A stretch of DNA of 5,454 nucleotides from Verrucomicrobia bacterium TMED40 (GTDB lineage Bacteria; Verrucomicrobiota; Verrucomicrobiia; Opitutales; Seribacteraceae), in assembly GCA_002167605.1 (NCBI GenBank), contig NHCT01000044.1, positions 21,655-27,108 of the forward strand, written 5' to 3'. Made by a program: the position numbers and the translations under genes. Numbering within the stretch: position 1 is the stretch's first letter; each line of letters begins with the position of its first letter. The notes below the pieces were generated by a model. The model was not told where the DNA came from. It made no database searches and worked only from the letters and a program-made list of their open reading frames with translations. Of this stretch, positions 1-5,454 are shown one piece after another.

Positions 1-13
1 AAAAAATAGTTTA

Positions 14-589
14 ATGAGCGAAGAAAAAGATAAGAAACCAAATTCCGTAGCGGAAATCATTCAAAACAATTTTCTCGAAGAGAGGAAAATATTTCTATGG
101 GGGGAAGTCAGTGATCGCTCGGCAAGAGATCTCACCGAAAAACTGCTCTTTTTGGAAGCCAATGATCCGGGTAAAGAAATTACCTTCTATATCAATTCTC
201 CAGGAGGTTCCATTACCGCAGGCATGGCAATTTTCGATACCATGCAACTGATCAGTTCCCCGATTGCGGTAGTTGTCACAGGCATGGCGGCAAGCATGGG
301 ATCTATTTTACTTTGTGGAGCGACGAAGGGCAGGAGGTTACTCTACCCTCATTCTCGAGTGCTCATACATCAGCCCCTTATTACAGGAAGAATGGTTGCA
401 GCTGCCGTGGATATAAATATCCAAGCCCAAGAAATGGAAAAACTGAGAGAAGAACTTAATGGCATTCTTGCTGAAACTTCAGGACAGCCTCTTGATAAGA
501 TACAGCAGGACACGGATCGAGATTTTTATCTGAACGCCAAGGAAGCAATTGAATACGGATTGGCGGACGAGATAGTTTCTGAAATCTAA
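14..589 (+). CDS. clpP: ATP-dependent Clp protease proteolytic subunit ClpP
   Basis: Cytoplasmic serine protease that forms a barrel of two heptameric rings and degrades proteins unfolded by a Clp ATPase (ClpX, ClpA or ClpC). At 191 residues it is close to the usual 190-210. The family motifs are clear: YINSPGG at 59-65 (oxyanion strand), nucleophile Ser94 in GMAASMGS, His119 in VLIHQPL and the acid Asp170 in DTDRD, followed by the EAIEYGLADEI tail. The ATG at 14 is the first start visible. The frame stays open to the left edge without another start, but the N-terminus reaches the usual length, so this start is accepted. The 13 visible bases upstream are A-rich and show no Shine-Dalgarno. Oddities: the N-terminal segment is highly polar and lacks the usual IPxV axial-loop pattern, and two extra residues follow IHQPL where GG is usual. 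The TAA directly abuts the opposing menE stop. Identification as a ClpP family protease is firm; its partner ATPase is unknown. Confidence 0.92.
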   Translation: MSEEKDKKPNSVAEIIQNNFLEERKIFLWGEVSDRSARDLTEKLLFLEANDPGKEITFYINSPGGSITAGMAIFDTMQLISSPIAVVVTGMAASMGSILLCGATKGRRLLYPHSRVLIHQPLITGRMVAAAVDINIQAQEMEKLREELNGILAETSGQPLDKIQQDTDRDFYLNAKEAIEYGLADEIVSEI

Positions 590-1771
590 TCATTCAAATG
601 AACGGTTGATCTTTCCCCTCTCCAAGGGTGGGAGTTGATTAACAAAGTGCCATTTCCTAGGAATCTCATAATCCTGTAACTTGCCCCTCAAGGCTTCCTT
701 CATTGAGTTTTCAGTAATATTCAAAGGGGCGATCCAAGCCGTGACGATTTCGCCCCATTTCTTATCCCGCTGAGGCACCACACGGCATTCTCGGGCACGG
801 GTATTGGCAAGAATGATCTTTTCAATCACTGCAGGACACACCATTTCCCCGCCCGAGTTTATCATCCGGTCCAAACGGCCAAGAACGAACCAATTCCCCT
901 TACAATCTTGCTTACCAAAATCATCGGTTAAATACCATGAATGAGGTTCCATGGTCTCTCCTTCCCTAGATTGAAAAAGGCTTTGAGCTCTAATTGCTAT
1001 ACGGTTTTCAGGACCGTTCAAACTTAGCTCGGCATGAGACAAAGCAGGACCAACGCCAGCATTTCCGTTTAAGAAATCACGGGCCTCGAGCAATGTGACC
1101 ATGCCCGCCGATTCTGTCATACCGTAAGTCGGATAGATCGGAAGCTCAAGATTCCGGCACTTTTGAGTAAGTTCCTCACTCATAGCTGCTCCGCCTGCAA
1201 AAACTCCCCTACAAGCTCGTAAGCTTTCGCATGCAAACTTATTAGAAACAAGGAAGTGCAATTGAGTTGGAACCAGCGAAACCCATTTGTCTCGCAAGAT
1301 CGACTTGGAGACCTCACCGGTTAAATCCTTGTAAGAGCAAAAGAACACCTTCCCCTTTGTCCTCAGAGCTCTCTCTACCTGCATCCATCCGCCAACATGA
1401 TTCAAAGGTAAACAATTGACAAAGGAGAATGAGCTCTCCCCCACCCTAGAGGACAACGCAGCTACCGGACTGGAAATCGAAGATTGAAGGTGAACGACTC
1501 TTTTAGGAGTTCCAGTAGTGCCTCCAGTTTGAAAAAGAAGCTTTTGCCCATGAGCCAGTGTTGATTCACTAAGATTATCAAATTGTATGGGGGCTGACTT
1601 TTGGAAATCAACCGAATGCCCTTTCGATAAATAGCTGATAGCAGTCTTGGCAAAGGAAAGCTGTAGATTTTTGCTGTCATTTGAAGGATGGATCCAATCC
1701 TCATTGTAAGCATAAGGATTCGTGCTCATAAGGAATTCCACAAGTTCGCCAACCGTCGGTTGGTAATGCAT
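590..1771 (-). CDS. menE: o-succinylbenzoate--CoA ligase (MenE), short form
   Basis: Member of the ANL adenylate-forming superfamily. It activates o-succinylbenzoate with ATP and then CoA to give o-succinylbenzoyl-CoA, the substrate of the naphthoate synthase MenB in menaquinone synthesis; cytoplasmic. Motifs in order: phosphate-binding QTGGTTGTPK at 81-90, PLNHVGGW at 122-129 (the HVGG type seen in MenE), YGMTES at 216-221, YLTDD at 280-284 (family form TGD), hinge GRLDRMINSGGE at 298-309, and catalytic Lys387 in GKINR near the C-terminus. At 393 residues it is shorter than the 450-490 common for MenE; the missing part is the N-terminal region before the phosphate loop. The start is uncertain. 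The ATG at 1771 has AGGTG just upstream and overlaps menC by 46 bp. An in-frame ATG at 1729 (residue 15) overlaps the menC stop as ATGA and would give 379 residues. The MenE assignment rests on the motifs plus the adjacent menC; on motifs alone another acyl-CoA ligase could not be excluded. Confidence 0.88.
   Translation of the reverse strand: MHYQPTVGELVEFLMSTNPYAYNEDWIHPSNDSKNLQLSFAKTAISYLSKGHSVDFQKSAPIQFDNLSESTLAHGQKLLFQTGGTTGTPKRVVHLQSSISSPVAALSSRVGESSFSFVNCLPLNHVGGWMQVERALRTKGKVFFCSYKDLTGEVSKSILRDKWVSLVPTQLHFLVSNKFACESLRACRGVFAGGAAMSEELTQKCRNLELPIYPTYGMTESAGMVTLLEARDFLNGNAGVGPALSHAELSLNGPENRIAIRAQSLFQSREGETMEPHSWYLTDDFGKQDCKGNWFVLGRLDRMINSGGEMVCPAVIEKIILANTRARECRVVPQRDKKWGEIVTAWIAPLNITENSMKEALRGKLQDYEIPRKWHFVNQLPPLERGKINRSFE
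1726..1771 (-). other. menC/menE overlap with two candidate menE starts
   Basis: The end of menC and the start of menE share this stretch. One menE start (ATG at 1771-1769) is preceded on the minus strand by CAGGTGCC, an AGGTG ribosome-site match with tight spacing. A second in-frame ATG at 1729-1727 shares bases with the menC TGA at 1728-1726 to give ATGA, the classic arrangement for termination-reinitiation coupling; upstream of it only a weak GGAA is present, six bases away. Either start keeps all catalytic motifs of MenE. Both geometries imply translational coupling of the two pathway enzymes. Which one is used cannot be settled from this sequence. Confidence 0.7.
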
Positions 1772-2676
1772 GGCACCTGAAGTCGATCAAGGTGATGCTC
1801 CTCAAATTCTTCGGTTTTCCCGAAAAAGATCTTTCTGTCAATTCCGGCAGAATTGGAAGAAAAAGTGCAACACCTAAGCAAAGCTTCATAGCCAAACGGA
1901 CTTTCAAAAACCGTAGACAGGACCGACTTGGAAGGATTTTTGCGGATAAACTCAATGGTCCTGGGCCAATCGCTGAGCAGAGAAGGCTTAATTATAAAAT
2001 AACCATTCCAGTTCATTTTCTCCAATTTATGAAGGTCTCCTAACGCGACAACACTCTCGTCCAAAGCAAAAGGAATCGGAGAATCAATAGCCATTTCAAA
2101 CATTTCATCAATTTGAGCATGCGGCAGGGGCTGTTCAATGAACTCTATCTTCTTCTCTTCGTAAAAGGCATCAATCCATTTCCTTAAAACGGAGACGCTC
2201 CAAGATTGATTAGGGTCTAGGCGCACTTTGGTATCAACTGGAAGTTCCGCAAGCCAACTCTTCAAATGCAGAATTTCCTCATCCTCGGGAAGCAAGCCGA
2301 CTTTTCGCTTAACTGTTGAAGCGTCTCGCCACGCTTCATCTTTTTTAAAATACAACCTAGATTTGCAAATTTCCTTTCTTTCCGGGATCCAAGAAGAGTT
2401 CCAAAAATCGGCCTTCAGACAGCTTATTGCTGGCTGTAAGGGAGAGTTTTCCTGAATCTCTTCGCCGCTCACCCATCTCTCAGTCTCTCTTCGCACATTT
2501 TCCAAATCTAAAGACAAAAAACCCGGGGTCGGTGCTACCTCACCAAAAGCAACCGCCCCATCGTTCAACTGAGTAAAAAGCACAAGGCTGTCACGCTCAG
2601 ACCAATTTCCATAGGAATTGATGATTGGATGATTGAACTTTTGCTTTATATGGCGAAATTGTCTTACTTCGTTCAT
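1726..2676 (-). CDS. menC: o-succinylbenzoate synthase (MenC)
   Basis: Enolase-superfamily enzyme that dehydrates SHCHC (2-succinyl-6-hydroxy-2,4-cyclohexadiene-1-carboxylate) to o-succinylbenzoate, the step before MenE in menaquinone synthesis; cytoplasmic and Mg2+ dependent. At 316 residues it matches the 310-370 range of the family. The active-site set is complete: the KxK pair Lys123/Lys125 in TVKRKVG, metal ligands Asp154 (RLDPNQSW), Glu181 (FIEQPL) and Asp206 (ALDES), and the second catalytic Lys230 in IIKPSLL. The N-terminal capping domain is about residues 1-110, including FGEVAPTPGF at 44-53. The ATG at 2676 is preceded by AAGG with a 7-base spacing. The gene is first in the pair, overlaps menE and diverges from guaB across a 71-bp gap. 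The OSBS family is very divergent in sequence and some members also racemise N-acylamino acids, but the menE neighbour makes OSBS activity the best call. Confidence 0.9.
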   Translation of the reverse strand: MNEVRQFRHIKQKFNHPIINSYGNWSERDSLVLFTQLNDGAVAFGEVAPTPGFLSLDLENVRRETERWVSGEEIQENSPLQPAISCLKADFWNSSWIPERKEICKSRLYFKKDEAWRDASTVKRKVGLLPEDEEILHLKSWLAELPVDTKVRLDPNQSWSVSVLRKWIDAFYEEKKIEFIEQPLPHAQIDEMFEMAIDSPIPFALDESVVALGDLHKLEKMNWNGYFIIKPSLLSDWPRTIEFIRKNPSKSVLSTVFESPFGYEALLRCCTFSSNSAGIDRKIFFGKTEEFEEHHLDRLQVPCITNRRLANLWNSL

Positions 2677-2683
2677 GGATTAA

Positions 2684-2687
2684 CCTT
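2684..2687 (-). promoter_or_regulatory. Ribosome binding site of menC
   Basis: On the minus strand AAGG sits seven bases before the menC ATG, a partial Shine-Dalgarno match at good spacing that supports the chosen start. It is one of the few recognisable ribosome sites in this window. It overlaps the candidate guaB -35 hexamer on the other strand. Confidence 0.5.
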
Positions 2688-2716
2688 GAGAAGATCCTTT
2701 GTTTGTAACATATAAT
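2686..2716 (+). promoter_or_regulatory. Candidate sigma-70-type promoter of guaB
   Basis: A perfect -10 hexamer TATAAT lies at 2711-2716, and TTGAGA, five of six matches to the consensus -35, lies at 2686-2691. The spacer is 19 bp, longer than the ideal 17. The start of transcription would fall near 2723, giving a leader of about 25 bases before the guaB ATG, too short for a riboswitch. The -10 match is strong but sits in an AT-rich stretch where such matches are common. Confidence 0.45.
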
Positions 2717-2721
2717 ATATA

Positions 2722-2734
2722 GTCTACCCTAGAC
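2722..2734. repeat. Perfect inverted repeat GTCTA-CCC-TAGAC, possible operator
   Basis: Two five-base arms, GTCTA at 2722-2726 and TAGAC at 2730-2734, flank a CCC spacer. The 13-bp site starts five bases after the candidate guaB -10 box, covers the predicted transcription start and ends 13 bases before the guaB ATG. That location suits a repressor operator, or a small hairpin at the very 5' end of the guaB transcript. The arms are short, so chance is a real possibility. I recognise no known regulator site; it does not resemble the purine operator of E. coli as I recall it. Confidence 0.3.
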
Positions 2735-2747
2735 AAAAACATCAACA

Positions 2748-4301
2748 ATGGATAACGAAATTTACCTTCCAGCAGATGAGTTTTTCGAACTCGCAAAACC
2801 AACTGGTCTTACTTTTGACGACCTATCGCTAGCCACTCGTTTTTCGGAAGTAACGCCAGCGAATACAGACCTAAAAACCACTCTGGCGGAATCTATACGA
2901 TTAAGCATTCCTATCATCTCGTCTGATATGGACACGGTCACCGAATCTGAGATGGCGATCGCCATGGCGCTATGCGGAGGAATTGGAATTATTCACTACA
3001 ACATGAATAAGCGCCAGCAAGTTAAGGAAGTGGCTCGAGTAAAGTATCATGTCCATGGTCTGATCCAAGATCCAATCACTATAACAGCTGATAAATTTGT
3101 GGGCGATGTCCTCACTCTGATCAAAGAAAAAAGCTTCCAGTTTCGCACCTTCCCAATCGTTGATGAAGAAGGCAAATTGCTTGGTTTACTTCCTGGTAGA
3201 GTAGTCAAGGAGAGATACCGCGATCGAAAGGTGACTGACGGCATGCTCCAAAGAAATGAAGTTTACACCATTCGTGAATCTGAGGTTGGGGGCGACCCCA
3301 TTGATACCGCAGATAAATTCTTCAGTGAGCACATGGGTATACACAAGTTGCTAGTCGTTGATGACTCGGACCGACTCCGCGGGTTGTACACCCTTAGCGA
3401 TATTGAGAGAATTATTGGAGAAAACAGTGATCACTTAAAACCAGCACGCGACGAGAATTTTCGACTCCTATGCGGAGCAGCGGTTTCAGTGCCTCGAACC
3501 CCCGATGGCGAAATCGACCACAACTCGCTTCAAGAACATGTACAGGAAATGGTGGGACAGGGACTTGACTTGGTTGCAGTTTCAACTGCTCATGCCCATA
3601 CTAAGGATGTAGGTGCGGCAACCACATTCTTGCGCCAAGAATTCCCTGATTTGGGGATCATGGCCGGTAATGTGACTTCAGCGGAGGGCGTAGACTTTCT
3701 GTCGAAGGCCGGTGCGGATTCAGTCAAGATTGGACAAGGTCCGGGCTCAATTTGCACAACTAGGGTTGTCGCCGGAGTGGGAACCCCTCAAATGAGTGCT
3801 TTGTATGCAGCTTCTCGGTCAGCGAAAAACTCAAAGGTCTCTTTGATAGCCGACGGGGGCATCACAAAATCAGGAGATATTGTCAAGGCGCTGACTCTGG
3901 CAGATGGGGTTATCTGTGGAGGATTGCTGGCTGGTTGCAGGGAAGCACCCGGACAAATCATTGAAATCGAAGGAAAATATTACAAACAATACCGAGGGAT
4001 GGGTAGCCTGGAAGCCATGAAGGAAGGTTCGGCAGCGAGATATGGTCACTCGAAGCAAGATTTGCACTCCAAAAGTGCACCAGAAGGGGTAGAAGCCCTC
4101 AAGGAAGTTGCGGGCTCTGTAAGAGAAACGGTCGAGCTACTCACTGGAGGCATTCGAGCTGGCATGGGATACCTTGGTGCAAGTAATTTATCTGAACACC
4201 GGGATCGTGCCCGTTTCGTGCGTGTTACCCCAGCCGGTCAGCGTGAATCAGCACCTCACGATGTCATTGAGGTTAAGCGAAGTGATTTTGCCCGGGCATA
4301 A
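2748..4301 (+). CDS. guaB: Inosine-5'-monophosphate dehydrogenase (GuaB), divergent
   Basis: Oxidises IMP to XMP with NAD+, the first committed step to GMP; a cytoplasmic tetramer. At 517 residues it is near the length of full IMPDHs. The N-terminal barrel part (about 17-100) has GLTFDD and [14 protein letters not shown]; two CBS regulatory domains follow at roughly 104-163 and 167-225; the barrel resumes at about 238. Seen: catalytic Cys336 in [12 protein letters not shown] at 368-371, YRGMGS at 415-420, catalytic Arg431-Tyr432, the flap PEGVE at 445-449 and GMGY at 472-475. Departures: Ser279 replaces the near-invariant Asp of VxDTAHGH (here VSTAHAH); Gly392 replaces the phosphate-binding Ser of the GS pair after the third IMP loop; GGIR reads GGIT. 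The single-insert CBS layout and the Cys loop favour IMPDH, though a GMP reductase-like role cannot be fully excluded. The ATG at 2748 follows an A-rich leader without Shine-Dalgarno; a purA-like gene starts 29 bp after its stop. Confidence 0.88.
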   Translation: MDNEIYLPADEFFELAKPTGLTFDDLSLATRFSEVTPANTDLKTTLAESIRLSIPIISSDMDTVTESEMAIAMALCGGIGIIHYNMNKRQQVKEVARVKYHVHGLIQDPITITADKFVGDVLTLIKEKSFQFRTFPIVDEEGKLLGLLPGRVVKERYRDRKVTDGMLQRNEVYTIRESEVGGDPIDTADKFFSEHMGIHKLLVVDDSDRLRGLYTLSDIERIIGENSDHLKPARDENFRLLCGAAVSVPRTPDGEIDHNSLQEHVQEMVGQGLDLVAVSTAHAHTKDVGAATTFLRQEFPDLGIMAGNVTSAEGVDFLSKAGADSVKIGQGPGSICTTRVVAGVGTPQMSALYAASRSAKNSKVSLIADGGITKSGDIVKALTLADGVICGGLLAGCREAPGQIIEIEGKYYKQYRGMGSLEAMKEGSAARYGHSKQDLHSKSAPEGVEALKEVAGSVRETVELLTGGIRAGMGYLGASNLSEHRDRARFVRVTPAGQRESAPHDVIEVKRSDFARA

Positions 4302-4330
4302 TCCTTTGGTTTTTTTAAAAAGTATCTAAG
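4302..4330 (+). other. guaB-purA spacer, read-through likely
   Basis: This 29-base gap contains a T7 run (4310-4316) followed by A5 (4317-4321). No GC-rich stem precedes the T run, so it does not look like an intrinsic terminator, and no clear -35/-10 pair is seen. Co-transcription of the purA-like gene with guaB is the simplest reading. The bases just before the ATG (TATCTAAG) give only a weak ribosome-site match. Confidence 0.45.
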
Positions 4331-5454
4331 ATGAAAAATAGTTACGGTTCCCATTCCATAATTTCCGTCCTTGGAATCAGTATGGGCGATGAAGGAAAAG
4401 GGCGCGTCGTTCATGAAATATTGGATCATATTGAATCCGATACCGGCGTAAGTGCTGCCGGAGTCATGAAAGTGAATGGCGGAGCCAATGCCGGCCACAC
4501 CGCCGCCGGCCTAAAGCTAAATCTACTTCCATCGGGTGTAGGCAACCCACGTGTGCCAAACCTTCTCATCGGGTCAGGCGTAGTCGCGGACCCAAGGAAA
4601 TTCTTGTGGGAAGCCAAACCTTTGGAGGCACGAGGTATTTCGGTGTTCAAACGATTGAAGATCGATCAAAAGTGCCAAATGAGTGATCTCTGCCATCGGC
4701 TCTTGGACTTAGCGTGGGAGACTTATCGCGTGCAACAACTGGGTCAAGCAAACCGTGGATCGACCGGTCGAGGCATTAGCCCAGCCTACTGCGATGAAAC
4801 AGGGCAGTGGCAAATTTTCTATCAATCTTTTTTATTGGAAAGAAAGGAATTCGCATCTGCCCTGAAGGAAAGGCTCCAAAGAGCGATGGATACGATTCGG
4901 TTTGTTTGCAAAGTCAGTGAAGCGGAGTGGTATTCCTTTTTTGATATTTTGACCGAAGCTGAGACTCGAGCCAACCAATCATCGATTGACGAAGGCATCT
5001 TTTCACCCTCAGAATTTGATTTCAAAGCTTTCCTCAAGACCAACCCATTTGAGCTCAACTTTGAGCTTCTAGAGGAAACTTATTGGAATGCCGGCCAAGA
5101 GCTCTCCTCTTGTATTGATGATGTTCGTGACCACATGCTTTCTTTTAAGGAAAGCCAGAAATGCGTCGTTGCCGAATTCGGCCAAGCTTATTGGCTGGAT
5201 AAGAGGCATGGGTTCACTCCGAATGTCACCGCATCTCACACCACAGGTGCGGAATTATTCAATTCCGGAGGGATCCCGATATCCAAGATCTCTCAAGTCG
5301 GATGCTGTAAGGCGTATGACACGAAGGTGGGAACTCATCATTTCATCACTCAATTGGATCACCTGAAGGACCCATGGGGCGAGAAACTTGCGAAGCTTGA
5401 ATTTGGTACCTCCACTGGCCGGCAACGAATGGTGGGTTGGTTTGATGCGGTCGA
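4331..5454 (+). CDS. purA: Adenylosuccinate synthetase-like protein (PurA), atypical; 3' end beyond the window
   Basis: PurA joins IMP and aspartate using GTP to make adenylosuccinate, the first step from IMP to AMP; cytoplasmic dimer. The visible 374 residues are open to the right edge; roughly the last 90-100 of the protein, including the TKLD guanine-binding motif, would lie outside. Seen: catalytic Asp20 in MGDEGKG, catalytic His56 in NAGHT, LLPSG at 65-69, STGRGISPAY at 144-153, Gln285 in AEFGQ, HGFTPNVTASHTT at 293-305, KAYDTKVG at 327-334 and STGRQRMVGW at 361-370. Departures from the E. coli form as I recall it: the ARRGLRVGDL segment that contacts IMP phosphate reads TGQWQIFYQS; GPFPTE reads HHFITQ; TQWGDEGKG has SM for QW; the stretch from 154 to 285 is about 45 residues longer. 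An in-frame stop at 4316-4318 and no alternative start after it fix the ATG at 4331. The PurA family is secure; whether IMP and aspartate are its substrates is less so. Confidence 0.83.
   Translation, partial: MKNSYGSHSIISVLGISMGDEGKGRVVHEILDHIESDTGVSAAGVMKVNGGANAGHTAAGLKLNLLPSGVGNPRVPNLLIGSGVVADPRKFLWEAKPLEARGISVFKRLKIDQKCQMSDLCHRLLDLAWETYRVQQLGQANRGSTGRGISPAYCDETGQWQIFYQSFLLERKEFASALKERLQRAMDTIRFVCKVSEAEWYSFFDILTEAETRANQSSIDEGIFSPSEFDFKAFLKTNPFELNFELLEETYWNAGQELSSCIDDVRDHMLSFKESQKCVVAEFGQAYWLDKRHGFTPNVTASHTTGAELFNSGGIPISKISQVGCCKAYDTKVGTHHFITQLDHLKDPWGEKLAKLEFGTSTGRQRMVGWFDAV

Larger units (their letters stand above)
2677..2747. promoter_or_regulatory. Divergent menC / guaB control region
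   Basis: This 71-bp gap separates the start codons of two divergent transcripts (menC-menE to the left, guaB and purA-like to the right), so promoters for both are expected in or near it. Its centre (2707-2721) is a run of A and T containing TATAATATAT, which offers -10-like hexamers on both strands. On the plus strand TATAAT is exact. On the minus strand TATATT (2719-2714) and TATATA (2721-2716) are near matches, but only weak -35 partners such as TTGATG at 2745-2740 are present. If both promoters use the same AT-rich core, polymerase binding in the two directions would compete; this is inference. Confidence 0.6.

Noticed and set aside
611..640. CCC/GGG-rich stretch just past the clpP-menE junction as a terminator
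   Set aside because: Only a weak interrupted stem can be drawn, with no T tract after it on either strand, and the bases encode the conserved C-terminal Lys loop of MenE.
1462..1713. Open frame of 83 codons inside menE, other frame
   Set aside because: Overlaps fully with menE, whose motifs fix the real frame; the translation shows no family features.
2701..2747. Purine riboswitch upstream of guaB
   Set aside because: The likely leader is only about 25 bases and the whole gap is 71 bp, with no aptamer-like paired structure.
4290..4316. GCCCGGGC palindrome followed by a T7 run as a guaB terminator
   Set aside because: The palindrome has no loop, lies inside the last guaB codons and is separated from the T run by about 12 bases, so it does not form a usable stem next to the T tract.
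4822..5058. Open frame of 78 codons antisense to the purA-like gene
   Set aside because: Lies in the central extended segment of the purA-like gene. It was considered because that segment is unusual, but it has no ribosome site or motifs and is best explained as a shadow.
4331..5454. The purA-like gene as PurZ, the phage-type enzyme for 2-aminoadenine (Z) DNA synthesis
   Set aside because: PurZ proteins lack the catalytic Asp of GDEGKG, which is present here as Asp20, and no phage genes or other Z-genome partners are in the window. Bacterial housekeeping neighbours favour PurA.

Overview
The window carries five protein-coding genes with almost no non-coding DNA: clpP (+), menE and menC (-, read menC then menE), guaB (+) and a purA-like gene (+) that runs off the right edge. 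I see no RNA genes, insertion sequences, CRISPR arrays or phage genes. The host is a bacterium of moderate GC content that makes menaquinone by the classical o-succinylbenzoate route. The ClpP type (FLWG and GMAAS motifs), the IMP dehydrogenase and the A-rich leaders without Shine-Dalgarno sequences suggest the Verrucomicrobiota/PVC area. That placement rests on recalled family resemblance only and is tentative.

Layout: clpP (14-589) is a ClpP serine protease with an intact Ser-His-Asp triad. Its stop codon abuts the stop codon of menE, which arrives from the opposite strand, so no base separates them. menC (1726-2676) and menE (590-1771) overlap and form a translationally coupled pair for two consecutive menaquinone steps, o-succinylbenzoate synthesis and its CoA activation. 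A 71-bp divergent control region (2677-2747) holds a good -10 box toward guaB and a small perfect inverted repeat near the predicted transcription start. guaB (2748-4301) and the purA-like gene (4331 to the edge) lie in tandem 29 bp apart with no convincing terminator between them.

Functionally, guaB and purA are the two committed enzymes leaving IMP, toward GMP and AMP respectively, so their likely co-transcription puts both arms of the purine branch point under one control region. Both proteins are unusual. The IMP dehydrogenase keeps its catalytic Cys, Arg-Tyr and flap residues but has Ser where the family has a near-invariant Asp in the VxDTAHGH motif, and Gly where it has a phosphate-binding Ser. 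The PurA-like protein keeps the catalytic Asp and His but lacks the RRG IMP-phosphate segment, alters the GPFPTE signature and carries a central segment about 45 residues longer than in E. coli PurA. This pair is the part of the window most worth a second look. It may be a divergent housekeeping pair of a poorly sampled lineage or a pair with altered substrate handling, and the sequence alone does not decide.
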